Shown: piece by piece, positions 21,254-33,034 of the stretch
Layout: every line of letters begins with the position of its first letter
Position numbering within the stretch: position 1 is the stretch's first letter
DNA from: Prostheceraeus crozeri
Lineage: Eukaryota; Platyhelminthes; Polycladida; Euryleptidae
Assembly: GCA_907163375.1 (NCBI GenBank)
Contig: CAJQUW010016168.1
Coordinates: 372,001 to 436,000, forward strand
DNA length: 64,000 nucleotides
Direction: 5' to 3'
Made by a program: the position numbers and the translations under genes
The notes under the pieces: model-generated
The model's database searches: none
Told to the model about the DNA's origin: nothing
The model's input: only the letters and a program-made list of their open reading frames with translations

Positions 21254-23347
21254 CAGTCGAATCCGCGTAAGTCGGATCCGCATAACTCGGATTTCCGGAT
21301 AACTCGGATAAATTTTTTCCCCGAAATCTGCTTCTATTCTATCAATGCTGAAAAATTTGTCTAAGTCGAATCCTGTTAAGTCGAATTTCCGGCTAAGTCG
21401 GACGGACAGGAAGGCCATTTTGTACGTAACTTTCATGCAACTCGGATAAATAACCGAATTTGCAAGCCTAAGCAGAGAAATATTTCTTCTTCACCTAACC
21501 AACCACAGAGAAGATATGAAAGCCATGTGTTCTATAAATAGAATCTGGTTTTCCCAGATCAGAAAGTTGTGTTCAGTTATATTAGTGTCACATTCATTGT
21601 TATTCGATTGTCATGTCTAAACGGAAATTAAAAACATTAGATTTGAAGAAGAAAATTGAGATTATTGACTTTGTGGAAGCAAATCCTTCACATAAGCGTG
21701 TTGAAATTTCTAATAAATTTGACATTCCAACTTCGACGCTTAGTGATTTGTTGAAAAATCGTGAACAATTGAGAATTATTTTTAACCAGTCTTCTCAAAA
21801 TCTTTCTCGAAAACGTCAACGACAGAATCAATACGAAGAAGTTGATCAATGTTTATTGGAGTGGTTTACTGAGCGAAGGAGCAAAAATTTATGCATAGAT
21901 GGTGAAGTCCTGCGCGCAAAAGCAACCGAATTTACTAAAGCTTTGGATATTGACGTCGAAATATCTGCGTCTTGGATTAGTCGTTGGAAAGTCAGGCATG
22001 ACATTTGTCAGAAAAAACAAGCCGGAGAAAGCGCTGATGTCACAGAAGAATCGTTGCATGACTGGAAAAATACGCAGCATCCTGCCTTACTCGATCGATA
22101 CTCTGCAGACGACTAATTTAATGAGGATGAGACCGCCCTTTTTTGGAAACTGATGCCGGATCGGTCGTTAGTCTTCAGAAAGGAAGATTCACACGGAGGG
22201 AAGAAATCTAAAGATCGGATAACTATTTTAGTTGCGGCGAGTATGACCGGCGAAAAGCTTCCGATTCTCGTCATTGGCCGTGCTACAAAGCCGAGATGCT
22301 TCAAAGGAGTTGTCCATCTTCCACTTCGCTATGAAGCAAATTCAAAGGCTTGGATGACACGGTCCATTTTTCAGTCTTGGCTTCGTCGTTTAGACCTCAA
22401 AATGAAGCAGCAAAATCGAAAAATTGCCATGGTGTTAGACAATTGCAGTGCACATTCTATTAATTCGCAACTTACCAACATCGAGCTTATCTATCTACCT
22501 CCGCATACAACTTCTAAATCGCAACCTATGGACGCTGGCATCATTTACAGCCTGAAGCGCCGCTACAGAAAGAGTCTCTTAATAAAGCGTCTGGCAGCAT
22601 TCGATGCATCTATCGACTTCACAATGTCTCTCCTCGAAGCTTGTCATGCTTCGAAAGTCATGGGAAGATCTGCCGTCATCGGTAATCAAAAACTGCTTTA
22701 TAACTTGCGGTTTCATGGAGGGTAACGAAAATGATGCCCCAGCCGATGAGGAATATCCAAATATTTTCGAAAGACTTCAGAGATTTTTAACATTCGACAC
22801 ACCCATCAACCTTCATCAATTTGCTACCGTTGATGATGAGGTTGAGACCCGAGCTACCCTTACTGATGTTGCTATTGTTGCTCAGCATACCCAACGAGCA
22901 GAAAGTGATGATGACATTAAAGGCGACGCAGCACTGGTAATGCCATCGATAGTCCAATTATTAGGGGCCCTAAAAACAATGGAAACATGGTATTTACTCT
23001 CGTCTGAGGCATCAGAAAGTGATTATGACTGTTTCCAAAGATTGGAGTTGCGTGTTGTCTCCACATACTAAAAAAAACAAACAAGTATCACGGATTTTTT
23101 CTCCAAAAAGATGTGAGTGTTTTTATACTTTTTATAAACATCAGTTTAATGACGATAAATGATATGTATACGTACAATTAGTACATGTAATTGTATGATA
23201 TGTGTTATTTGTGATATGTAGGCCTAAATACCATACAAATAAAATCATACACTGAGAATATTTTGCTGTTTTCATATAACTCGGATTTCCGGATAACTCG
23301 GATTTTTTTCTCAGTCCCATGAGATCCGACTTATGCGGATTTGACTG
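21254..23347 (+). mobile_element. Tigger/pogo-type DNA transposon, full length (2,094 bp)
   Basis: The ends are CAGTCGAATCCGCGTAAGTC on the left and, reversed, CAGTCAAATCCGCATAAGTC on the right, each flanked by TA. Subterminal copies of GGATAACTCGGAT and AAGTCGAAT occur inside both ends. One transposase frame fills the interior but is interrupted. TA duplication, these terminal repeats and a CENP-B-like transposase together define a Tigger/pogo element. Confidence 0.9.
21613..23071 (+). pseudogene. Tigger/pogo transposase, broken by one stop and one frameshift
   Basis: ATG at 21613 opens a psq-type helix-turn-helix (about residues 5-55) and a CENP-B-type second helix-turn-helix (LLEWFTERRSK region). 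A single TAA at 22114-22116 interrupts the frame immediately before FNEDETALFW, the first catalytic Asp. The same frame continues with VLDNCSAHS (second Asp) and QPMDAGIIYSLKRRYRK (third Asp); spacing between the last two is 30 residues, as in pogo enzymes. A frameshift near 22650-22665 moves the C-terminal part (SWEDLPSSVIKNCFITCGF onward) to another frame, ending at 23071. With two lesions the copy is probably inactive. Confidence 0.88.
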
Positions 23348-24195
23348 TATAACGGTATCAGATTTCTAATTCACACCTCATATATCTTGGACATCTCTGA
23401 ACTCAGTGCTAAGTACATTAGATTCTTCCAATTATTTTTCAGCTATTTCATACTTGCATGCATGTACTGATAACTCATGCCTTTTGTATTACCAATCCAT
23501 TACTATGTCCTTTGTGTTTTCCTATCTTGTCAGGTCATCATTAAGATGCTATTGGTACCATGTAACCCAATACTACATGTTTCATAACCCATCCCTCCCT
23601 TCGAATTCAGTCTTTTATACTCATTCTATATGTCATTATGACATAGACTTTGTACATCGACGTCGGTGTGGATTTTGAATTTTATACTGAGCCTGCTAAT
23701 TTCCTTCCTTTTATACCTGAAGATAGTTAACGGATGTTAACAGAAATTAATTGCAATAGATAACAAAAATAAAATCACTATTTTTCAATATTGGCTCTTT
23801 CCAATTCAACTCAAAATATGACACATAGCCAAAACAATTTATTTAAAACAAAGAAATGGTGCAAGAAACAAAGAATGGTCTGTCCAGCAAACACATTCAA
23901 AATATTAATATCGAAGAAGACAAGAGAAGGAAGAGGAAAGAAAGAAAATCAATTTCGAGAGGCAAAAACCGAGAAAAGACGAGAAGAAATTATCGAAAAG
24001 GCTGAGAAAAAGAATAAGTCGTTAGATCAAGCTGAAGTGATCGTGAACGAACATCTAACAAAAGATTGGATGTCGTCACCAAAAAGTTTAAATGATGCGA
24101 TTGAGAGGAACGACATGGTTATGTAAATGTGGCCAAGGAAATGCTGCAAATGGCAAAAGAGAAACGGGGAGTCTACGGACCCTGAGTCCTTCAAC
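23348..24195. other. Intronic interval with an unassigned Lys/Glu-rich open frame
   Basis: The plus-strand frame at 23791-24126 encodes a Lys/Glu/Arg-rich sequence with predicted helical character (EKRREEIIEKAEKKNKSLDQ). I do not recognise it; it may be a transposon relic. The rest is AT-rich without features. Confidence 0.4.
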
Positions 24196-24931
24196 CAGGG
24201 CTGCGGAAGCGATTGATTTTATTCGCTTCCGTTTTCAATTATTGGAGACCGGACATGGGCTACGCCGTATTTCGAGTCCCTTTTTCTTCATCTTCCACTT
24301 TTTTACGAGTTATCGGTTCTGACGTTAACACTTCGCAGTCTCCACGAACTTTCTGTCTTTCTGTCGTAAACCCTTGCCAACTTGTATGCGTTTTTTTGAC
24401 TTGCCAAAAAGTCAAATATTTTTCAAATTTGCTGAACATTCTGACCTTTGGAAAATTGTGAAATAAAAACGTCATATTTTCCCAACACGTGTGCAGCAAA
24501 AAATATTAAACGACCAAGAGAGTGTTTGAGAATGCTACAATGAAATTACCGCAAGACACACCAATCCGCATTGTGTAAAGTTGTCATTGATAAGATGATA
24601 CTGAGGCTTTCTGATTTCGAATGCCAATATTCTGAGATAATACACCTTCGTTTTCAACATAATGAGAAAATTAGAAGTAACTGCATTTAGTAATACAGGT
24701 GCCAATAAGTAATTATATGTAATAAGGTAAGCACTAAATATGACAACTATTATTTAACTCATATCAAGACTTAAGGTCAAAAGACAGAAGTGCCTGGTTT
24801 CGCCCTGACACACAAATTAGTATCATGTCAGTCATTAGTATCCTGATGCTTTCGGAATCGGGAGCGGAAGCGATCGTCGGCATTCGCTTCCGCTTCCAAT
24901 GAAAACGATCGCTTCCGCTTCCACACTCCTG
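24196..24931. mobile_element. Non-autonomous hAT-type MITE with GCTTCCGCTTCC subterminal repeats
   Basis: Left end CAGGGCTGCGGAAGCGATTG, right end reversed CAGGAGTGTGGAAGCGGAAG. Flanks CCTTCAAC and GCCTCAAC agree at six of eight positions, fitting an old 8-bp duplication. Both ends carry repeated GCTTCCG motifs. No transposase is encoded. The 736-bp length equals that of the MITE at 9.9 kb, but the sequences differ. Confidence 0.6.
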
Positions 24932-25604
24932 GCCTCAACTGTTGAAAATGCGCACAAAGGTTGGACAAAAACGAAAAATTACATTGCTTAAATTAGTTGC
25001 AAAGACAACGAGAGTTTAGAGAGAATGGACAGAAGAATTTGTTCTTAAAACAAAAAAATGTAGTTTTGTCGATATGGATGGGGCACTTGGTGAGATTTCC
25101 TAGCAGCATCGCATAAACTAGTACCTAGCAAGATTGTATGAAATCGATAGTAAAGTCAGATTGCGTATTCAGATTAAATAATTGATATAACTCCTTCATA
25201 ATTTGCAAGGTAAGAAAGACAGACATACACGCAGCCGTAGAAGACGTTTATGCGTGATAGACGTAGGACACATAGAGACCAATTTGAGCCGGTTGTGCCA
25301 AAATGTTTCGTGAATTAACAGGACGTAAATCAGAAAATTTCTTTGTTAAATGGCTTTATGATTAAGTAGCTCTGAAATACTGCACTAATTATGCGGTGTA
25401 TATTGATTATACATTATTCCACATATTGATTCTGTGCATATTGTGATTGAAGGGTTTGTTCGGTATGTGCATCAAACGTACGGTAGCAATTCATAATGCA
25501 TAATTATGATTTATTTATTGAATGCATCAGTTATTTTTCATTTTCGTGTAGATGATGCGCTTGACAGTCTGGTATTGTCATTCAAATTTTTCACCTCAAA
25601 TTAA

Positions 25605-28600
25605 CCCATATCTGCCCAAGAATATATCTAGTCGGCGAAAAAATTTCAAACTTCACTCAGAGTGATAATATTTGATGGAGAAACCGATAATCATCGTTAA
25701 AATAACCTAAGCATCAAAAGAACCATGAGATTCAAAACTGTATCAAGTTTGATACGATGGGCACTTAGGTAGAATAACTATCCCCTATAACAATACCACA
25801 CCATTCTTTGTTATGACTGAACTATAGCTCGGATAACTTAATGAACCCGCTTTTGTCGCCTTTTCGACTTGTAGGTACTAGGTCATAAATCTTTCTTTGG
25901 AGATGAACGTGCTGACACAGGTACATTGTAGGCCTATTGTGTTGAATATGATAATGCATTCCTAGTGAGGCATATAAGTCATCTGGCATTCTGTGTAATG
26001 CATGCAGAGATATGCTTTACTAACAGGCCATTGATTTTCCATTCTTTAATTCTAAATGCCAATAAACAAATCGGCTAAATGAAAACAACGTTCGAGTCCA
26101 TGTCTATCAACTGTGTTCTTGCTAAAAAGATGAAAAAATAAATTCGACCGTCTCAATGATGATGATAGCTATAGAAGCAGTCACGTTCTTTCATGTGGCA
26201 AAGCCATGTACTACACTTGCAGCAACTGACGGCAGTTAACTTTGAACATTCGTGGCAATCCCGTCTTTTCTGGTTGAACACGGCGAAGTGATCAATCAGG
26301 TCGTAGCGTACACAATCATGGTCGGGACAGTTGGAGTGTGCTTTCTAGTTGTCGTCATGAGCTCTTCGTTGAATGACTTTCTTCCTGCTCTGCGCTCAAG
26401 TTTTACCAAAGCAGTTGCGATATTCATTTGAAAATCCTTCAAGCTCATAGAAGAACCAGCAGTTTGCGATCGTTCGATCAATCTTCGATGATATATCCAA
26501 CTATTGGCCATGACCATGGATAGGATGTGGTAGAATATATACATTGGCCAGCGATTGCTTTGGATTTGCGGTTTATACATGGCTGTTAGGAAATCATTTA
26601 AATCAACCTCTCCTATAGAGCGATTGTAGGTTTTGACGATTGCAGGACACGAGACATCAACATGTTCATGGAGCTTCCTGTCGTAGCGCTTGGTTTTCTC
26701 CAGTGGTTCAACGCCCACAAAAGTTGATGCCAGTTGCACTGTTCGGTTGTCAAACCACTTCACTATGACAATTCCATCGGAACTCACACGCCAGTCAACT
26801 GATCCTCGTCCGGTCTTCTTCAATTCTTTTTCAGTTTCTAAATGGCAGGGATATCGATTTTCACGAACCGTTCCGCAAAAGTGCCAACCCTTTCCCTGAA
26901 GGTAGCGTATCAATGGCAAGGTTGTGAACAAATTGTCAGCATATATTTTGAAGCTGATGTTCTCAGGCAGTGAGGCGCAAAGTCCCGCGACGACACCTAT
27001 CACTCCAAGTTTGCAACTGTCACCATCAGCCGTGACCGTGGTGGACCTCTTATCAGCTCCAGTATAAAATTTGAACTGGTAAGCAAATCCAGATCGCCAT
27101 TTTCAGACACCATTTAGCTCTACCTTTTTCGGGCAAGTATTGTCGAATCGAACTTTTTTTACCTCTGTATTTGATGCAAATCTCGTCAACACTTTGATGT
27201 TCTTCCGGTGTGATTGATAAAAATCTTCGATTTACTAAATCAATCAGGGGTTCAACTTTCCACGATTTCGATGTCTTACCAGTCTCTCCTTCGTTGTCTA
27301 CGAAGTGTACTTTTCTTGCAATCTGCTCAAATCTGTTTCTGGACATTTCATCAGCTACAGGAGCATATCGCATACTCTCGCTCCAGTAGTCTCGTACACA
27401 ACTCATCTTAACTATTCCCATGCGATAGAAAATGGCACAGAATATTTCAAGTTCCTTCGGACATAACTGCAGCAACTCCGTGTTCTTTTGAAAGGCGTAA
27501 ACGTTGCTTTGATTACAAATCATTTGGAGTATTTCTGGAATCATAAACATCTTCCAAATTTCTATCTCACTTGGTAATTGATCAGGAGACGTGTCTATTA
27601 GATCGAACTCTTTGATATCTGGCTCAAATGTGCTCTTCTTTCAGAGGTTCTGACTACTCGTCAATGCATTCTCAGGTTCGTCGTTGTCTGCATCGCTATC
27701 TTCTTCACTATCATCCATCAACTGTCCATCATGGCACTCCACCCACAATTGACCAATTCCCTCGCCTTGATGTTCACCTCCTACTAACTCTTCATCCAGA
27801 TCAGAACCATAGGGATCCACCCTGTCAAACAAATTTGCAATCGCTTTCCTCTTCGCTCTCTGCATGGCCTGAAATAAGAATGAAAGGACAAGTTTGCTAA
27901 ATGTTCTACAAATACAGGCCTATTCATTTTTGGAAAAAATTTTTTGTAATCTGAATGAATATGTGACTATTTTGCAAAATATTTTCGGCCATGACTGCAG
28001 ACCTATTTGCATGCATTCGACGCTCTACTTGAAGTTCGATAGCTCCACGTATTGTATATTATTTCTAGTATACGCCTACATGCACATTTGCCTTTACAAT
28101 ATGTTGCTACAGACCCCAGCTTGCGCATGTAGGCCTATGCATTACCTTGAATATTTGGATGTAGGCTTTCCGCCTAGTAAAAGTCCATAAGGGTTCTCAG
28201 TGTTCACTCATCCACTCATACTCATTATGTGAAGCAACAAAAAGAACAAGAATGGCAAATAATGAAAGGGAAAAAAAGCAGTTTGCTCGTCAGAAAGGAA
28301 ACCGGCAATTTCATGGAAAATCCGCTTTAGAGGCAGTCATTTGAGTTTATATAGTTATCTGTTTTTATGCTTTAGTTGACGACCACAACTGCATAGCTAT
28401 TATCGTGCGTTTGCGCCCAAATATACATTTAAAAAATTGTTCGGAATTCGGAATAGACAATAGGTAAGTTATCTAAACTTACAAATGCAAAGGCCGCCAC
28501 TCCTGTCGTTTACTCTGGTAAACGGTAACTCTGGTAAGTCATTCAATCTGGTAAAAGGATGTTACTGTCTCTACTGAGAGTTTTTGCCGGCCTGTGATAT

Positions 28601-29050
28601 CTATAACTGTAATTTATACAACCCCATTCAAATTTGATACAGTGAGTGAGAATTACACAAATGCCCAATGTATCAAATTTGGTATGATTGGATTTTGGCA
28701 TCTGATGACCACTGTGCTGCTCTATTTGAAAATTAGGCTACTATTGTCGACTATTCTTAATCCATGCACAAACAAAATAATTTTTTGGTGATTGCAGAGG
28801 ATGTTTTAGGTCAACTTTAAGCATCATTTGACGTCCGACTTACCTTCGTCAAGTTGCAGATAGAAGCTCGTGCGAAATGCTTAAATTTCATGGCGAAGTT
28901 ACTTGTTAAAAGATCTGATGCACGATGACTCGTTTTTGATTGGCTCATCGAATAATGATTCACTTCAGTCATCGCTAACTGAGACAACGCACATTCTCCA
29001 GACAATAGACAAGGAGGTGTGACAAATTTGATGCAATGGGCAGACATGGG
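25605..29050 (-). mobile_element. piggyBac transposon, full length (3,446 bp)
   Basis: The element is flanked by TTAA at 25601-25604 and 29051-29054. Inverted ends read CCCATATCTGCCCA on the left and, reversed, CCCATGTCTGCCCA on the right, 13 of 14 matching. Near both ends there are motifs with TATCAAATTTG/TATCAAGTTTG. The transposase is on the minus strand. TTAA targeting plus this transposase identifies piggyBac. Confidence 0.92.
26153..27865 (-). pseudogene. piggyBac transposase, interrupted by frameshifts
   Basis: An excellent splice acceptor (TTCATTCTTATTTCAG) sits just upstream of the ATG, suggesting a 5' UTR intron. The N-terminus is acidic (27865-27641). After a frame change, 27550-27053 carries VDEICIKYRGKKSS with the first catalytic Asp. 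Another frame change leads to 27003-26296 with YADNLFTTLPL (second Asp) and VDLNDFLTAMY (third Asp). A last shift near 26340 is needed to reach the Cys-rich tail RRDCHECSK...CCKCSTWLC...CFYSYH, ending at 26153. Domain order and the C-terminal Cys motif match PGBD-type piggyBac enzymes. At least three frame changes make this copy inactive. Confidence 0.88.
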
Positions 29051-29160
29051 TTAACTTAGGTATCAGATCCAGTCAGTGAAAACAAAAGAGTCATCAATGT
29101 ATAGTAAAAGATGCGAATCCAGCTGGCTGTTTCACTTGCTGTTGAACCATTTACTTGAAG

Positions 29161-30480
29161 ATGACTTCTTACCGACGCAAAGAAATCGGCTTCCTAATTA
29201 TATTATATATTTCCAATTCCTTTATTAGCTACGGCAATGGATTCACTGAAAGCGCAGAATATGCCGTGCAAGACTTGATTCAATATCGGAGATGTGAGAA
29301 CAATTCTTTCGATGCTAACAGCAGCTGTTGTTCAACATGTCTAGGATATTCGACCATGGAATACAACGCGTTGTTCTTCATTGCAAGGATCCTATCTATC
29401 CCTTTCTTACTGTTAGCCTCTTCTTTTATTTCTCGATTTGGAATTGGCATATCAGCAGTGAGCTTCAGTTTTGCTACATTTAGTGGAAATCTATTACTGT
29501 GGTTTGCATCGACTTTAGGACACAACAAACTCCTCTCAGTGGTCGTCATGACCACTGGACAAACAATCTTTCATGCTGGTATGTTGCTCACTGTCATCAT
29601 ACGAAATCACGTTGCCTGCTATTACTTCCCTGACAGGTTCCGTCATCTTGGTGTTGCTTGTGCATTGACGGTGGCCAATCTAGGATGTATGAGTGGTCAA
29701 CTTATTTCAAATCGGTTCGGGCATCAACATGGACTTGAAGCTGTCTTTCGTCTGATCAGCGCTATTGGGGTCCTTCCATTGTTATGTTCAGTTATTATTA
29801 TGATTCTTGTCACAAAGCTTGGCGTCGTAGATCACTCAAGTCATTCAAACGATGAGAAACAGACATGCATTCAGAAGAATGCGAGAACAGGAGCACTCCA
29901 ATGGTTGGATCCCATCACATTTTTGTTGATTATTGGTGGTGAGTTACCTATACCGATATCACAAGCTTTTGAAGCAAATTCTGTCATATTTCTTATCGAA
30001 AAATTTGGCGTTTCATCCATAGAAGCAACTCTCTTCAACGGTCTTGGGTATGCTTTAAATGCTGCATTCGGTATGATAATCGGTGTGATGGCAATAAATG
30101 TTGGCTTTCCAGGACTTTGGATCACTGTTGGAGGACTTGCATCTACTGTTGCATTTTTATTGCTTTTGACCACTAACTTATACCCAATCTACGGATTTTC
30201 GATGATCGTATTTGCCCCAGCTGTTTGTCAACCGTCAGCTTATAGACTATTATCACAACTTGTTCATCCAGACAACTTCCCTGAAGTCATTGCTTTTGGC
30301 ATAATTTTAAATCAAATTGTATACAGCATTTCAACATTCCTCATAGGGTATTTCGTCAATAATCTGATGACTCGAATGTATGGATGGATTGTGTCAATCT
30401 CACTTTTAGGTCTTGTCTCAGCCTCTGTCGTCGGTAGTGGATTGTCTCTTATCGTAACAAGGAGAAGATGGCTAGTATAA
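29161..30480 (+). CDS. MFS transporter, intronless, inside the REXO5-like intron
   Basis: ATG at 29161 opens 439 codons without introns. The protein has about twelve hydrophobic segments. The first loop, after segment 1, holds several Cys and two N-glycosylation sequons (NNS, NSS). A more polar stretch near residues 225-245 (SSHSNDEKQTC) separates the two six-helix halves, as in the major facilitator superfamily. The layout most resembles MFSD1-like lysosomal transporters, but I do not see a diagnostic motif. AATAAA occurs about 330 bases downstream. The absence of introns suggests a retrocopy or a young nested gene. It starts 110 bases after the piggyBac right end and is on the host gene's strand. 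The frame is intact and looks functional. Confidence 0.75.
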   Translation: MTSYRRKEIGFLIILYISNSFISYGNGFTESAEYAVQDLIQYRRCENNSFDANSSCCSTCLGYSTMEYNALFFIARILSIPFLLLASSFISRFGIGISAVSFSFATFSGNLLLWFASTLGHNKLLSVVVMTTGQTIFHAGMLLTVIIRNHVACYYFPDRFRHLGVACALTVANLGCMSGQLISNRFGHQHGLEAVFRLISAIGVLPLLCSVIIMILVTKLGVVDHSSHSNDEKQTCIQKNARTGALQWLDPITFLLIIGGELPIPISQAFEANSVIFLIEKFGVSSIEATLFNGLGYALNAAFGMIIGVMAINVGFPGLWITVGGLASTVAFLLLLTTNLYPIYGFSMIVFAPAVCQPSAYRLLSQLVHPDNFPEVIAFGIILNQIVYSISTFLIGYFVNNLMTRMYGWIVSISLLGLVSASVVGSGLSLIVTRRRWLV

Positions 30481-31103
30481 GGACAAGTCAGATTGAACTG
30501 CTCCCAAGGTTGGGTGCCTTGATAGATGAAGTTTAAGTTGTTAAAAATCACGGACAAGCAGACGGGCCTTTGACGTATAGAACCTTTTAGTCAGAAGATT
30601 ATTTTTAACTTCATTTCGATCAAAACTAAAAGATCAGGAGTTTTATTTGTCTCGTCCTTAGTACTTGGGAGATATTCCGGCGACTAGTCAATTGCGTGAA
30701 AATCTTTCAAATATAAACTTCTAATAAAACTCTATTTTGTTATCAAGAATACTGTGACTGTGACTGCTGTGACTAATAATTCTGTTGGAAGCATAGAAAT
30801 TGACAACAATAAAACCTCTAGAATGGAAATTAAGCTTCATGTAATGCACAATAACGACACACAAATCGCACGCATTTTCACTTAGATGCACCTGCCAACG
30901 TCTGTACCATCGGGTTAGAATCAGTCACATGAGTAAATCGAAGGTTTTAATTGGTTCTTCATGCCCCAACTTAGTTCCCTCGGATGTGCCGCGACCTTGA
31001 GTCAATTTCCATTCTAGCGAACCTCAGATAAACAGTTAATTTCTATGATGAAGAAAGATATTATTAATAACGCTACATGCTGATTGCGGAGTTACTCGTG
31101 AAT
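30481..31103. other. Region downstream of the MFS gene
   Basis: Probable 3' UTR with AATAAA near 30808, followed by sequence resembling part of the hAT element at 32.65-32.73 kb (TTCCCTCGGATGTGCCG versus TTCCTCGATGTGCCG). No gene seen. Confidence 0.45.
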
Positions 31104-31291
31104 GTCATAACGTCACTACTCCTCCCTACTTGGGGCTTGGACGATGCTGACATAGTCAGACTTTAATCTAGAGCGTTATGATCTATAAGTTCGGATGCCT
31201 TTCCTGACGACTTCCAATGACACTAGCGGGACTCGACCTCTGGAACGAGAGATCGCTAGGCCAAGCACTTAACCACTGTGCCACGGAGACC
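31104..31291 (-). repeat. tRNA-derived SINE, full-length copy (main family), antisense
   Basis: Reverse complement of the 16.2- and 55.8-kb copies: head GGTCTCCGTGGCACAGTGGT at its right end, the GTCGTCAGGAAAGGCATCCG body, and the CGGTAGTGACG-like end at left. It is the only full-length copy of this family on the minus strand. Confidence 0.85.
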
Positions 31292-31420
31292 ACACACACT
31301 CGTACATGCTTCAATAGTAAACTTTGATTTCTGATTTTTACTGATCCTTCGTCATGATGTGCTTATACATTTAAAAAGTCACTTTATGGACAAACTGGGT
31401 ACAATGCGTTGGATGTGGAC

Positions 31421-32806
31421 TAGAGCTGGATTAATCAATCAAAATCTTAATCAATTAACTACTTGAGGCTAAACATAATCATAAACACGTCATTAAAATT
31501 TAGTCCTATCATTAATATCGATCATAATCAAGGTTGTCAAAATCTAATCAATCATCAATCATAATTAAAGTCATCGTTTATTAACCAGCAAACTTGATTA
31601 AATTTGATTTTAGTCATCCAAACATCAGTAGGATCAGAACACGGCCACCGATGACAGAGTGACAGCTAGTCTACGTGAGGACGGTACGTACACAGAGAGT
31701 CACACGCCTCCTCATAGAATATCTTCACTACAATATCATCCCTCAGATGTTTTCTCTACTTTTAGATTATCAAAACATACTCAATGGACTACTGGGTTCA
31801 GTATATTTGTCAATTTGTACTCTATGATGGCACTAAACAAAATCGAATAATTGCAGTACTGGTAATAATACCAATTGAGTAAACCTATTTTTTGAATTAA
31901 GTAAGCTCATTACTTCCATAACTGCGCAGTATTAAACATTATTATCACGGTTCAAATTATTACTTAAACGCACTATAATTCTCACTGACTCGATAAAGCG
32001 TCTGAAAGCCGCAATCAGCATCATATTCAATTTACCAAGGCAACATGATAAAGCGTCTGACCACATTAATCACAGTCACAATTTCGAACACCTTACTCAA
32101 TCATAATCATAATCAAATATTTGAACCACAGAATTAGATTAATCTGCGCGCGCTTCGGTTTCCCAGAAAGGAAGAATTGTATGTAGCCATAATATCGAAA
32201 TGGCACATCACAGAATTAGACAACTTGCTCCTTCCCGAATGGATAATTCATGTATCGCTTGCTATTGGAAATGGCAAACAATAAGCTGTCAGCAGAGGAC
32301 ATCAGAGCCAGTGAGAGATGCGTGCGTGCTGTGATATCACTTCGCACACACCAAAACACACATCGCCTGGCTAACATTCGATTCAATGTATGCACTATAC
32401 AGTGAGAAATGCCGAGGAGAGGATGTGAAAACATCAAGTGAACTAATTTTCGTACGCCTGCTACTTTCTTTAATAGTGATCGGAAGGGCCAACATTATGC
32501 AGAAAACTTGTGCGCAATGATCTGAATTCTTCGAATCTGAAGGAATTTTGGTAATCGAAGCACTTTGCTGGAACTGACATAAATCCGCAAGCGACTCACG
32601 ACTTTTTTTCCGATCTCTGTAAGGTATTAGGAATTCCTTTTTGCCCACTTAATAGGTTCCTCGATGTGCCGTCAATTTCGCATTAATCACACTTCTAGCA
32701 AACCGAAGCAGATAAACGAAATATTTAATTCTGTGATTTGAACACTTTAATCATAATCTCAATCACAATCAAACTTTTTGAATATTGGCTAATCGTTCCA
32801 GCTCTA
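31421..32806. mobile_element. Non-autonomous hAT-type element (1,386 bp) with perfect 8-bp duplication
   Basis: The ends read TAGAGCTGGATTAATC and, reversed, TAGAGCTGGAACGATTAGCC, flanked on both sides by ATGTGGAC (31413-31420 and 32807-32814). The interior is rich in AATCATAATCA-type motifs near both ends and has no transposase. The 8-bp duplication and TAGAGCTGG ends fit hAT. The right flank was later used as target by the Penelope-like element. Confidence 0.85.
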
Positions 32807-33034
32807 ATGTGGACATATCGTAATTGACCAGACGACGGGAGATCATAATGATTTTTTTCCGAAACGATAGCAGCAAAAACTCCCCGAGTAGTTTTAGGTC
32901 GAAGTAATATTCAAAAGTAAAAATTCCAAAAGTAAACTGACTGATCTTCGGCGTCCAGCGCCTTCGTTGGTCGATCTTACAATAGCGTTACGGGCCAAGC
33001 AAGCCGTGTGAAGATATATGAAGAGTGAGTGATA

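Noticed and set aside
23791..24126. Lys/Glu-rich coiled-coil protein gene
   Set aside because: Low-complexity composition and overlap with repeat-rich sequence; no family recognised.
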